A DNA stretch of 64,000 bases from Candidatus Nitrosocosmicus agrestis (GCF_008389435.1 NZ_VUYS01000003.1:1-64000), one strand, 5' to 3'; numbered from the stretch's first letter, positions 27,334 to 36,245 are shown. The notes: generated by a model not told the origin, from the sequence alone. Program-made: numbers and translations.

Positions 27334-27621
27334 GTGGACCTTTTTCATAAGAAGTATTCATGTGAGATAGATGGACAAAAATTTGAATCTGAAAATGACC
27401 TAATGGATCATTATCATACAGTTCACCACAAAACGATATTGAAGTGCCACAAATGTGGCAGACAATTTATCCATGAAAAGGATCGATTACACCACGTTAG
27501 AGAGGAACATGAGAAGGAGATGGATGCTAGAGTCCATAAAGGCGAACACAAACACAAGGAGAATCTTAGTCCTCAGGACCAAGTAGACGCTAACATGCGA
27601 AATTTTGGAGATAATTTCTAA
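27334..27621 (+). CDS. C2H2 zinc-finger protein
   Basis: 95 residues starting GTG 27334. The second finger is complete: LKCHKCGRQFIHEKDRLHHV plus the closing REEH (C-x2-C-x12-H-x4-H). The first (YSCEIDGQKF ... HYHTVHH) has one clear Cys, with the second ligand replaced or shifted. A His/Lys-rich region (HKGEHKHKE) and an acidic tail follow. Such proteins are common in Thaumarchaeota and may bind DNA or RNA, but their targets are unknown. A shorter relative with one finger is at 37663. Confidence 0.7.
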   Translation: MDLFHKKYSCEIDGQKFESENDLMDHYHTVHHKTILKCHKCGRQFIHEKDRLHHVREEHEKEMDARVHKGEHKHKENLSPQDQVDANMRNFGDNF

Positions 27622-27804
27622 CATACAAAATTTTTAAAAATCTTATTTGTTCAATTGTAGCATATTTGTAGATCTTTGTCTTTTTTATTTAGACTGTTAA
27701 TCGTCTCTCATATTTTAGACTGCATGTATTTTCGTACATCTTAATCGATTGCTTAACTGTTTTTACTCCTGATTCTGGTGTGAAATTTGAAATCACTTTT
27801 ATTA

Positions 27805-28029
27805 TTAAGGATAAACTTTTCCACTTTGCTCTCTTTTGGATTGCGATTGTTGATGACAAGGCTGCCCCAATAATATGAGATTATGAATACTTTCTTCCTC
27901 TTCCAATTCTCTTATAAGAGGGACTGCTGATCTAAGGTCTTCATATAACGTAACTGAAAGCAAAACAATCGAACAGTTGATTACTTTTACCTCTTTTACT
28001 TTCGATTCGATTGGAGTAGAAGGTGACAT
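27805..28029 (-). CDS. Small uncharacterised protein
   Basis: 74 residues with a VKEVKVINCSIVLLSV strand, an acidic helix (LIRELEEEESIHNLILLG) and a polar end. This could be a small regulator or a partner of the C2H2 protein convergent with it. No family is recognised and the coding status rests on composition alone. The IS element lies behind it. Confidence 0.4.
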   Translation of the reverse strand: MSPSTPIESKVKEVKVINCSIVLLSVTLYEDLRSAVPLIRELEEEESIHNLILLGQPCHQQSQSKREQSGKVYP

Positions 28030-28568
28030 GTTAATATCCTATATCTTTTTTTGAGTATCATTGATTATATAATAATAAATACATTGTTATCCAGTTCTCC
28101 CTCTGGAGTGTTAAATAAATATTTTTATATTCTTATTACTATTTCCAGTTAAATCTGGGAGTTTGTGTTTTGGCTTGTTTGCTTTTATCACAACAAACAT
28201 ATTCGACTTTAGTATATAGTTCATTATTTTTCCAATGATTATCAATCTCATACATGCCTGGCTACAATATTTTATTATAGAATCTTGACAAACCTGTTTA
28301 TTTTCACACTAGTAGACGATCCTTAAAATGAGTTCAATACATCCGGTTTTTAAAAGCCCAATTACCCTTCCATGAGCTCTTTATTGTTTGAGGAGATGTT
28401 CTAATCGATTTTCGATATGGATTCAAGTTGGGATACCGCATTACCTCATTCTTATATCCTTCTGGAATACAGTCACTTGTTATATCTGGTGCTTTGCCTT
28501 AGTATTTTATAGTTCTTTGTATGGATGTTTTTATACTGGTATTACATTGACTCTTCTATATAATAATA
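28030..28568. other. Intergenic stretch left of the IS element
   Basis: About 540 bases. A plus-strand frame (28388-28639) runs across the IS left end and so cannot be an intact native gene. Its composition (Trp, Phe, Cys and Leu rich) also argues against it. I see no gene cut in two by the insertion when the element and one target copy are removed. Confidence 0.45.
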
Positions 28569-28576
28569 GTTCAAAC
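28569..28576. repeat. Target site duplication, left copy
   Basis: GTTCAAAC directly before the IS left terminal repeat. The identical 8 bases follow the right repeat at 29247-29254. Eight base pairs is the usual duplication size for the IS6 family. Confidence 0.93.
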
Positions 28577-29246
28577 GGCTCTGTTCAGTTAAGGAAAACC
28601 TATAGCTTGAAGACGCCTTACGCCAAGTGTGCATATTAGAAATAAAACGTCTCCAGAGTATGTATATTGGGCTCTATATTTGTACTTTTCAGGCTTATCT
28701 CTTAGGAGAATATCTGCAAGATTATCATACTGCATTAAGCGAAACCACGTCACAATTTGGAATTGGATTCAAAAGTACCAACCCAAGCTTATCAAGACAA
28801 AACAAAGAAGGATATTTGAGTTCATATTGGATGAGACTTTACTCAAAGTAGGAGCAGAGTTAATATGGTTATGGATTGCCATCGAACCAGAAAACAGGCA
28901 AATTCTGGCACTATCCATTTCCAAGGAAAGAAACATGTTTGTAGCAGAAAGATTTCTTGATGGTTCGATCAAAGTTCATGGGAAGCATGTATCCAGTTTC
29001 TACAGATGGTGGAACATGGTATCCTCAAGCTTGTAGATTCTTAAATCTTGATCATCATATTCATTCCTCTCTAGAGAAAAGTTTGATAGAGAAAACAATG
29101 CAGTATATCAAGGATAGAACCAAATGCTTTTATGATTATTTTCCTTGTAGATTAAAGCATTGTAAACTAAATCATATACGGAACTGGCTAAACCTATTTG
29201 TTGATTTTCACAACAAAGAGTTAAAATCTGTTAACTGAACAGAGCC
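28577..29246 (+). mobile_element. Complete IS6-family insertion sequence (670 bp)
   Basis: Terminal inverted repeats are GGCTCTGTTCAGTTAA (28577-28592) and its complement (29231-29246), exact over 16 bases, flanked by an 8-bp direct duplication. The single transposase gene has the IS6-type DDE layout (LDETLL, STDGGTWYP, and Glu in SSLEKSLIEKTMQYIKDR) but is frameshifted. The short element has no passenger gene. IS6 elements move by replicative cointegrate formation, so direct copies such as this one and 1-127 can flank mobilised DNA. Confidence 0.95.
28629..29238 (+). pseudogene. IS6-family transposase, disrupted by a 4-bp insertion
   Basis: The first frame (GTG 28629) gives an HTH region (GLSLRRISARLSYCIKRNHV) and the first catalytic Asp, then the frame is lost. 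The second frame resumes at PVSTDGGTWYP (second Asp) and runs to TGA 29238 with the third catalytic Glu. Removing four bases around 28986-28992 (GCATGTATCC becomes GCATCC) rejoins the frames as GKHPVSTDGG. The relic at 34977-35400 lacks those four bases, so they are an insertion here. Unless the shift is bypassed, this copy cannot make transposase but could be moved by one supplied in trans. The reconstructed protein is about 202 residues. Confidence 0.88.
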
Positions 29247-29254
29247 GTTCAAAC
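29247..29254. repeat. Target site duplication, right copy
   Basis: GTTCAAAC, matching 28569-28576 exactly. Identity of the two copies indicates that the element has not recombined since insertion and that the insertion is not very old. Confidence 0.93.
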
Positions 29255-29541
29255 CATTTACCTTCTTAAATATAATAAATACCATAAATCATATCTATCG
29301 TATCACTTCGACTGTTATTAACATGATGTTATTTTTTTAACAAGTGCTAACACTAATCTCTTGTTAACATCGTGACCATCTATAATTTTATTAGAATAAC
29401 CATTGACACTTTTTAATACATTTTTTCTTATTACTTATTATTTATTACATCACAGCTACCTATAGCTAACCGATGTAATCTGTCTGACTAACTAAACGAG
29501 GCTACGCTTGGAAAGGTGGAAATGTGCTTTAGATTATGCAA

Positions 29542-30801
29542 TTAGAATGGTTGTTGATTTGTTAAATATTCTTTAACTGATTTAGTAACTATGGGAAGTA
29601 TTCTAGGATCATTTATTTTAGGAATAATATATAATTCATTCAAATGTTTGTTGTCAACCAAGTCTGCTATAGACTTTGACACTGTTATCAAAATATCTTC
29701 ATCCAAATTTTTCATCCGAAGATCTAGTAATACTCTAAATATTGCTGGGAATACCACTGCATTATTTATTTGATTTGGGAAGTCTGATCTACCAGTTGCC
29801 ACAATACTAGCACCCGATTTTTTCGCTACTTCGGGCATGATTTCAGGATGTGGATTACTAAGAGCAAATATTATTGGATTCTCATTCATAGAGTGTATTA
29901 GTTTTTCATTCAGCATGTCTGCTATTCCAGATGTGCCAATAAATACATCTGATTTTGATAATGCAATTTTGATATCGCCATTTACGTTGCTTTTATTTGT
30001 ATTTGAAGCGATCTCAATTTTAAATTCATTCGTAGTGGAATGTTCTAGAAGAGTTTGGTTTTTTTGACTTGATCTATCGTTTAAACTGGAAGCAATGTCC
30101 CTTCTGTTACTACTGATAATCCCTCTGCTGTCTAGGACGAGTATATCTTTGATTCCCACCCTATGCAGGATCTTATATATTCCATATCCTGCAGACCCCG
30201 CTCCTGCAATAACCACTTTTACATTTTGGATTTCCTTTTTGACTATTCTTAATGCATTTATCAAAGCTGCTAAAGTAATTACAGCTGTACCATGTCGGTC
30301 ATCATGAAATACTGGTATTGATAATTCTTTTTGAAGCTGTTCGACTATCTCTAAAACTTTGGGTGATTCGATATCTTCTATATTTATGGCTCCAAATGAG
30401 GGTTGAATTGATTTTACAAATTCTATTATCTTGGATTTGTCACTCATAGAGATGCAGAGTGGATACGCGTTTACGTTTGCTAGCGTTTTAAACAAAACTG
30501 ACTTGCCCTCCATGACCGGTAGTGCTGCTTCTGGTCCTATATTGCCTAATCCTAAAACTCTAGTTCCGTCACATATTATAGCTACATTATTCCATTTTGA
30601 GGTATACTCGTAAGCTAATTCAATATTTTTTTTTATCTCTTCTGACACGAATGCCACGCCTGGAGTGTAAATCGAGGTTAATGTTCCTTGATTATTTCCT
30701 TCATCGTCGTCAAATATGTTATCGGGAGAAACTCTACTTGTAATTTCAATTTTTCCTCTCAGCATACGATGAAGGTTAATTGCATCTTCCTTTTGCGTCA
30801 A
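29542..30801 (-). CDS. Malic enzyme (malate dehydrogenase, decarboxylating)
   Basis: 419 residues. The N-terminal malic domain has SIYTPGVAFVSEEI, CDGTRVLGLGNIGPEAALPV-(x3)-K and VFHDDRHGTAVITLAAL, which hold the substrate- and metal-binding Lys, Glu and Asp. The C-terminal NAD-binding domain has VVIAGAGSAGYGIYKIL and ALSNPHPEI. It converts malate to pyruvate and CO2, giving NADH or NADPH, and so links the dicarboxylate pool to pyruvate. Cofactor choice is not clear. Length is normal for the short prokaryotic form without a phosphotransacetylase tail. Upstream, the TFB gene is on the same strand with ~90 bases between. Confidence 0.92.
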   Translation of the reverse strand: MTQKEDAINLHRMLRGKIEITSRVSPDNIFDDDEGNNQGTLTSIYTPGVAFVSEEIKKNIELAYEYTSKWNNVAIICDGTRVLGLGNIGPEAALPVMEGKSVLFKTLANVNAYPLCISMSDKSKIIEFVKSIQPSFGAINIEDIESPKVLEIVEQLQKELSIPVFHDDRHGTAVITLAALINALRIVKKEIQNVKVVIAGAGSAGYGIYKILHRVGIKDILVLDSRGIISSNRRDIASSLNDRSSQKNQTLLEHSTTNEFKIEIASNTNKSNVNGDIKIALSKSDVFIGTSGIADMLNEKLIHSMNENPIIFALSNPHPEIMPEVAKKSGASIVATGRSDFPNQINNAVVFPAIFRVLLDLRMKNLDEDILITVSKSIADLVDNKHLNELYIIPKINDPRILPIVTKSVKEYLTNQQPF

Positions 30802-30888
30802 ACAGTTCTATTTGGTTAAATACTTATTAAAAATTGATCTTTAGGAATAGGACTACTGCCGGCCGAGAGGATAAAAATTTATTTTAAA

Positions 30889-31800
30889 TTAATTCAAAAA
30901 TGACGCATTTACTATGACGTTTCTCACTTCCGATAGCCGTTTTCTCAAGGTCATTATGTTGATATTGGCAGCTGAAGCGATCCTAGCTTGGGATATTTTT
31001 TGTTTGTGCTTCCTGCATGTTATATAAAGAATAGCAGCAGCTATAGAAAGTGAGTTTTTGCCAGAAAATACGTTTTCATTTTGTATAGCCATTAGAGTAT
31101 CGATAGATTCCCTTGCTGTTCTTTCACTTATTTCGGCTTCATCGGCTATCTTTCTAATAAAAATGGTTGGCTTAAATTGCACGTGTTTTATTTTGAGTTC
31201 TCTCATAAGAAGCCTATAACATCGTGCGGCAAAAATTTCGTCTGCCTCAACAATGGTTGAGATTTCTGTAAGAGTTCTTGGTATGTTGCTGCTTTTACAT
31301 GTTAGGTACACACACGATACAATCATTTCTTTAATTGATCTACCTTTAATCAATCCCTTGCTTAAGGCCTTTTTGTAATATCCAAGTGCTTCCTCTATGC
31401 ATACTGAAGAAAGAGAAAGTTTGTCCTTTATTCTATTTAACAAATCAATTACTATTTTCAAGTTTCTCTTTTTGTTCGAACAGCTTACTATTTTATTGAG
31501 AAATTCGATTTTGTTATGTTCTCTTCGATTTGAAAATCTTTTAGAAGTAGAAGTATCATAATTAGCAATGGAAGTTGACATTCCTTTATCATTTAATATG
31601 ATTGAATGTGGTAATACTGTGTTTGTATCGCTCTTGATCTTATAAAAATCAGTATCAAGCTCTGCATCATATATCTTGTCTTGAACAATTATTCCACATA
31701 ATTTACAAAACTTTTCTCCTTTTTCATAATCATAGATAATTGAGTGAATATGTTCTGATGATAATTTTTCTAAATTGTCAAGTATTAATTGATTAAACAT
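30889..31800 (-). CDS. tfb: Transcription initiation factor B (TFB) paralogue with degenerate zinc ribbon
   Basis: About 303 residues from Met at 31800. The frame extends 18 hydrophobic codons further to 31854, which is unlikely in a TFB. The N-terminal ribbon keeps only one Cys pair (FCKLCGIIVQD), and the usual first CxxC before IIYDYEKGE is replaced by EHIHS. The region is followed by the B-reader/linker and two cyclin folds (KDKLSLSSVCIEEALGYYKKAL ... and the second from FKPTIFIRKIADEAEISERT) with a final HTH (SQARIASAANINIMTLRKRL). TFB places RNA polymerase on TATA promoters. Archaea with several TFBs use them for selective expression. It is divergent from an RHH regulator gene. Confidence 0.88.
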   Translation of the reverse strand: MFNQLILDNLEKLSSEHIHSIIYDYEKGEKFCKLCGIIVQDKIYDAELDTDFYKIKSDTNTVLPHSIILNDKGMSTSIANYDTSTSKRFSNRREHNKIEFLNKIVSCSNKKRNLKIVIDLLNRIKDKLSLSSVCIEEALGYYKKALSKGLIKGRSIKEMIVSCVYLTCKSSNIPRTLTEISTIVEADEIFAARCYRLLMRELKIKHVQFKPTIFIRKIADEAEISERTARESIDTLMAIQNENVFSGKNSLSIAAAILYITCRKHKQKISQARIASAANINIMTLRKRLSEVRNVIVNASFLN

Positions 31801-31921
31801 GAATTTAGGTTGTAAGAAAAGGTATATCATGACAATGTTTACAATGTAATACATATTTCATATTAATTACACACAGCTACAATCAGTTACAGTTTTAAAT
31901 ATTGAATTCCTATAATAGTAT

Positions 31922-32452
31922 ATGAAAAATTCTTCCTCAACTGTAAGATCGTTTAGAATCGATGAATCACTTTCAGAAGTTTTAAACGGTGAGGCAGAAA
32001 GGATGGGTGTTTCTGTGAATGCGATGATCAATTCTATATTGAAACAGTATTCTGAATTTACTAGATTTCAGGCTAAACTTGATATGATGACTATAAGTCG
32101 AGAAATCTTTAAAAATCTATTGGGTCAGCTTAGCGAAAGTGAATCATATTCAATTGGGTTGGAAATGGGTAAGGATATTCCTAATGATACTATTTTATTT
32201 TGGAAAAAAAATGTATCTTACGAGTCTGTTCTAGAATATCTTGAAAAGATAATATGCACATATGGATATGTTGGTACTTTCGATGAATTAGAAACCGACA
32301 AACAGAAAATAATTGTAATAAGACACCGTTTAGGCCCTAATGGATCTAAATTTCTCCATGGGTATCTAAAATCTATGCTCAAGCAGACAGTTGATCTAGA
32401 ACCTGATATTGATGTTACTGATTATTCTGTAAAGTTACAACTAAAAGTTTAA
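31922..32452 (+). CDS. Ribbon-helix-helix regulator with C-terminal domain
   Basis: 176 residues. Residues 6-45 fit a ribbon-helix-helix fold: strand STVRSFRID, helix ESLSEVLNGEAERMG, helix SVNAMINSILKQYSEF. The rest (~130 residues) is an alpha/beta domain (IGLEMGKDIPNDTILFWKKN ... IIVIRHRLGPNGSKFLHGYL) that I cannot name. It may be a ligand sensor or dimer part, similar in plan to other thaumarchaeal RHH proteins. ATG 31922 sits ~120 bases from the divergent TFB start, so both genes likely share a control region and this protein may regulate tfb. Confidence 0.68.
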   Translation: MKNSSSTVRSFRIDESLSEVLNGEAERMGVSVNAMINSILKQYSEFTRFQAKLDMMTISREIFKNLLGQLSESESYSIGLEMGKDIPNDTILFWKKNVSYESVLEYLEKIICTYGYVGTFDELETDKQKIIVIRHRLGPNGSKFLHGYLKSMLKQTVDLEPDIDVTDYSVKLQLKV

Positions 32453-32645
32453 CCTGACGTTCTTCGATTACTTAAAAAAAATCATCATATAATTAAATCA
32501 CTGAGAAAACAAATCAACCATTTCTAGAGTGAACCGGAAAGTAATGTATAATTAATTTCTGAATTCTATTCCCGATTCTCAATAGTCTTCAAGGGTTAAT
32601 AAAATAGCAATATTATAAATAATTGTAAATCTATTTTAATAATTT

Positions 32646-32921
32646 TTATACATCAAAATGAACTCTGATAGGGAAGTTTACTGATTCATGAAAATGAAGG
32701 TTTTTAAGCCCTCTTTCATTTATTAGGAATTCTTCAATTTTACCTGAATATCGGACGATATTTGCCGTTGTATCTGGATTAATGATCTCTGTTACATTTA
32801 ATGCAATTCCATTTTGATAATCAATCTCCCATAATTCATTCACGATGCCAGTTAGAAGAACATATTCCACAGATTTAGCAGCAGAAGACGAAGGAAAATC
32901 ACTTTCTTTCTCTGTGTTCAA
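32646..32921 (-). CDS. Small uncharacterised protein
   Basis: 91 residues, mixed strands and helices, no membrane span: SVEYVLLTGIVNELWEIDYQ, ALNVTEIINPDTTANIVRYS, IEEFLINERGLKNLHF, then SVNFPIRVHFDV. The pattern (strands ending in charged loops) resembles a small beta-barrel or PRC-like fold but no family is recognised. It is convergent with the RHH gene, with ~190 bases between, and divergent from the PRC-barrel gene. Confidence 0.5.
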   Translation of the reverse strand: MNTEKESDFPSSSAAKSVEYVLLTGIVNELWEIDYQNGIALNVTEIINPDTTANIVRYSGKIEEFLINERGLKNLHFHESVNFPIRVHFDV

Positions 32922-33068
32922 CCAATTTACTATATGGGGATATAGTTATTATATCTATTGTTGAAATTCCAAAAGAGATTTCAGTTCCTAGTTCAAAAGC
33001 CAAAATTGCTTGCCTTTTTTAATTTTTTATTCTGTGGATCTTAATAAAAGTTGTTATATATATGATTC

Positions 33069-33302
33069 ATGTCCGAAAATTCAAAAATCAAGTGGTCGGA
33101 TATGATTAAGAAGGAAGCAAGAGGAATAAACGACTTTGATTTAGGCGAGGTGCAAGAAATAAGTGAAGATTACGTAATAACTGAACGAGGATTAGCACAA
33201 AAGAACAAGTTCATTATCCCAAAAATTTTGAGTTCTTGCTACGATGGTCACAATTTGCATTTTAATATTTCTGAGCAGGAGGCAAGCAAATACATGCAGT
33301 AG
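33069..33302 (+). CDS. PRC-barrel-like domain protein
   Basis: 77 residues. DFDLGEVQEISEDYVITERG, then KNKFIIPKIL, is the strand order of PRC-barrel or DUF2171-type small proteins. Such barrels occur in ribosome maturation, tRNA and stress proteins and may serve as adaptor modules. An AT-rich box (GTTATATATATG, ~33052-33063) lies just before the ATG at 33069, closer than a normal TATA distance, so the promoter is not certain. Following it is 240 bases of non-coding DNA, then a response regulator. Confidence 0.6.
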   Translation: MSENSKIKWSDMIKKEARGINDFDLGEVQEISEDYVITERGLAQKNKFIIPKILSSCYDGHNLHFNISEQEASKYMQ

Positions 33303-33539
33303 TTAATTAATCCAGATTACCGTGATAGGATTTTAGTTTTCGAAATAATTGCGGAATGACCGCACTGGTGCATTTAGAACATGATTCAAGAGTACTGGTT
33401 TTGATTAAATTCCTTTCATATATCTCACTTTTAATTATTTAATTCCTAAGATAATTATTTCTTCATTTGTAAAAAATCAAATCCTTCCCTTGAAATATTA
33501 TGGTTTATTAATACTACTTGTGTTTATACCATTGCAGAA

Positions 33540-33938
33540 GTGATCCGCATTATGATTATTGAAGATGAGCAGGATTTACTGAATCTTTACAAGGATTTTC
33601 TTGTCAATAAGGGATATCACATTTCTGTAACAAATACCACTGCTTCAAACATTATGGGCGACTACGAAGAATTTAAACCGGATTTAGTTATTCTTGATTA
33701 CAAGCTGCCAGATGGCAAAAATGGACTGGAAGCCGCGAATGAAATTTTTGCTAAGTATCCACTTGCATCAATTCTTATTATTTCTGCTTATGATTCAGTC
33801 AAACAAGCTTTTAATAGTGAGAAGAGGTTTGTTTCTAAGAACATCAAACTTCTTATCAAACCTTTTAAACTTGCAAAACTAAACGAGCTGACAATCGAAT
33901 TAGTCAATAAGCAAACTAACAAGCGAAACAGAATATGA
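33540..33938 (+). CDS. Stand-alone response regulator receiver (REC) domain
   Basis: 132 residues starting GTG 33540. The receiver fold is complete: acidic pair in IIEDEQDLL, phospho-acceptor Asp in DLVILDYKLPDGKNG, Ser in LIISAYDS and Lys in LLIKPFKL. There is no output domain, so it works as a phosphorylated partner protein, as in relay systems, or it is a CheY-like regulator. No histidine kinase gene is near. Thaumarchaeota of the Nitrososphaerales commonly have many single REC proteins scattered in the genome. Confidence 0.9.
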   Translation: MIRIMIIEDEQDLLNLYKDFLVNKGYHISVTNTTASNIMGDYEEFKPDLVILDYKLPDGKNGLEAANEIFAKYPLASILIISAYDSVKQAFNSEKRFVSKNIKLLIKPFKLAKLNELTIELVNKQTNKRNRI

Positions 33939-34216
33939 TTTGTTAAAAATATTTTCGTGATAAAGAATTTAGAAATTTTATAGGAAAATGTGGTATATTA
34001 AGATTGTATATATACCTTCACTATGATACATGGTAAATGCACCATCTTTTAAAATTCAAAATATCAGAACTAATATTAGATCTGGGTTTGGTTGGAAAAA
34101 GTATTTTGAGCAAATGAGCTTACAATGATTAGTTAAAAGTGGTTTAATGCAGATGGTTATATGGAAATCATTTCAATTAGATGAAGTGTTTCGGTAGTGA
34201 GACCTAATAAAGGATT
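33939..34216. other. Intergenic stretch, nothing recognised
   Basis: About 280 AT-rich bases between converging genes. No gene, hairpin or RNA was recognised. Confidence 0.4.
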
Positions 34217-34378
34217 TCAGCCTCCTCCTCCATCCTTTCCACCTGCAGAGTTTTCCACTTCCAGTTCCTTCAATTCATCATCCAATTCTGACTTTGTTTT
34301 AGTTATGGGTTTTAACATCTCTTTCTTTAATTTGTCATTCTCAGATAAATCGTCCTCATTATTCCTACCGTCGTCCAT
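34217..34378 (-). CDS. Small acidic protein with glycine-rich tail
   Basis: 53 residues from ATG (34376-34378, minus strand) to TGA (34217-34219). It begins MDDGRNNEDDLSENDKLKK, has a helical middle (KSELDDELKELEVENS), and ends AGGKDGGGG. It is highly charged with a heptad-like helix, so a short coiled coil is possible. The frame on the opposite strand is a shadow with Ser/Phe-rich composition. The gene was supported only by its composition and start-to-stop coherence. No family is recognised. Its tail resembles that of the protein at 20026. Confidence 0.5.
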   Translation of the reverse strand: MDDGRNNEDDLSENDKLKKEMLKPITKTKSELDDELKELEVENSAGGKDGGGG

Positions 34379-34976
34379 TTCTCTAAATACTACACGATTA
34401 TAAATAAACTTAAACTGTTCTTATTCCTATTATATGATATAAAACAGGTATTCGAACATTGATATTCTCCCAAGTTGAAACGGCCCACATAAACGCCGTT
34501 TGTTCATTTTCGCGTTGGAAGTACTATGACATTCAAATCCCGTAGCAATCCCTTACCTAGTTCGTGGTTTAGATATCTAATTTAGTGAGATTCAATTATA
34601 CTAACATAAGCTATTCACTTCCATTATATTTTTCATCCATTATATTACTTTAAAAGGCGGTTCTCTATTAAAAAAATTCTTCAACTCTTATCTGGTCAGT
34701 AGAAAAAAACTTGTTTTTTTAGTTTTATTTATCTGATGGGGTGTTATTAACGAAAACACACATCTATACATTGAATATGTCAATTTCAATCAAGTTGGGC
34801 AAAAGTTGCAGAATGCGTTCTAACAAACATTTGCCATCATCTGAATTTGCACTATCTTGACTTTCCATAAATAAACATTATCGTGTTATTATATCCGTAT
34901 GTAGTTAATTGGGGCTGGGTTGCCGTTTGGAGGTAGATTCTACACGTTCTTATACTATCCCTTTTATCTAATCTAG
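34379..34976. other. Intergenic stretch upstream of the IS relic
   Basis: About 600 bases without a gene. Unlike most gaps it shows patches of higher GC, but no credible frame. Sequence homologous to the 5' part of the IS6 element was looked for here and not recognised. Confidence 0.4.
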
Positions 34977-35400
34977 TGGAGTATTTGAGTTCAATGGGCG
35001 AGATTTTACTCCAAGTTGACTTGACTAATATAGTTGTGGCTGACCTTTGAACCAGAAAGTAAGCGTACTCGGATCACTTTTGTTAATAATATCCATAGAC
35101 ATGGAAACATATTTGATGCTCAAAGATTTCTATTTGAATTTACAAAGGACTAAGTAAAACATCTTTTTTCTACTGAAGGTAGATCTCTCACTCCTGCCTA
35201 AACTCCCGCAGTTAAAGAATCACTTTCATTGCTCTTACAAGAAAAGCATTTTTAAGAGAGGTAACCAAATGGTGTGATTGAATAGGTCTAATAACCTTAT
35301 GGTTATTTTCCTTGCAGAATAAAAAATTTCAAATTAAATAAAGCGCGGAACTAATCGAATCTAATTATGACTATCACAAAAGAAGTCAAAACCAGTTATA
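34977..35400 (+). pseudogene. Heavily eroded IS6-family transposase relic
   Basis: The DNA aligns, with many substitutions and small indels, to the 3' two-thirds of the 28.6-kb element. GTATTTGAGTTC (34980s) matches ATATTTGAGTTC of the RRIFEF region, GAACCAGAAA matches the IEPEN region, TTTCTACTGAAGGTAG matches the STDGG region, and TTATTTTCCTTGCAGAAT near 35310 matches the DYFPCR region. Stops occur in every frame and no terminal repeat is found. This is therefore an old, dead copy from the same family, in the same orientation as the other two. Confidence 0.75.
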
Positions 35401-35802
35401 AGAAAAGAACCATTCTAATCCCATAATAAGATAAACCCCAGATGCTGATGCATTTTTTTCTTTATCTTTAAAAGTTAAGTGGTATCTTTTAAAAAGAACA
35501 TGAGTCATCTTCACCTTAACAAACCTATCTAGTTTGTTAGTTGTCAATCCTAGTTAAACCGATTTAGAAGTTTGAGCAGATATTGGTATATTGGCCAAAA
35601 TTGATTAGGTATTGGGTCAGAAGAGACACAAGCTTTTATACTTCTCTCACCCAGTAGTAAAAGCAGAAATTTTACCATTAAAATATGGTTACTAGTATTA
35701 GAAATATCTGTAGTATTTTTAACTCAAAAGAGCTCGTATGTTAACGAAACCTAAAGTTAATTAATTTAAAAACTTATATGTGAAAAACGATATTCACAAT
35801 CA
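35401..35802. other. Intergenic stretch after the IS relic
   Basis: About 400 bases. It includes the upstream region of the small membrane protein, with a TATA-like AACTTATATG about 30 bases before its ATG. Nothing else was recognised. Confidence 0.4.
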
Positions 35803-36069
35803 ATGGTTAGTTATAAACCAGTTATAATCGCTGGTGCAATTCTGGCAGTTATTGGCCTTGTTGGAGTAGCCATCGTGGGACCAGTCGTAATTACCGCTGC
35901 TATTCCTGATACTGACTTTAATATACAATCTCCCCCTAATGTTACTGAATTTAATAACCCGATGGCAAATCTTGAAATTGGGTTTATGGGATTAATTATA
36001 ATCGGTTTAATCGTGGGTCTTTATGGGTGGGATATGAAGAAAGCCCAGAAGGCTGCTCTCACGACTTAA
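35803..36069 (+). CDS. Small membrane protein with two helices
   Basis: 88 residues with two hydrophobic helices (about 7-32 and 58-76) separated by a ~26-residue polar loop (DTDFNIQSPPNVTEFNNP). The protein would cross the membrane twice with both ends on the same side, the Lys-rich tail (DMKKAQKAAL) probably inside by the positive-inside rule. The family is unknown. A TATA-like element lies about 26 bases upstream of the ATG, so the transcript is likely leaderless. The downstream neighbour is the minus-strand tRNA-Asp. Confidence 0.6.
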   Translation: MVSYKPVIIAGAILAVIGLVGVAIVGPVVITAAIPDTDFNIQSPPNVTEFNNPMANLEIGFMGLIIIGLIVGLYGWDMKKAQKAALTT

Positions 36070-36245
36070 ATTTATCAAGCTAAAATCCAATTATCTCCTG
36101 TTTTTTTTGATTCGTTTGTAAAATATAATAATGTTATTTTGATATTTAGAATCATAAAATACCTGTCAATCTTTTAAAAGCTATGTAAATCCTACGAACC
36201 GGCTTCCACGTTGGATTAAGATTGTAAGTTCTTGTAATAAACAAG

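Noticed and set aside
28388-28639. Frame crossing the left IS boundary
   Set aside because: It uses IS terminal repeat bases, so it is a chance fusion with no conserved part.
31801-31854. 18 extra N-terminal codons of the TFB paralogue
   Set aside because: They encode a hydrophobic stretch not found in TFB proteins. Met at 31800 is the more likely start.
34197-34403. 68-codon plus-strand frame
   Set aside because: Pro/Ser/Phe-rich complement of the acidic minus-strand protein at 34217-34378.
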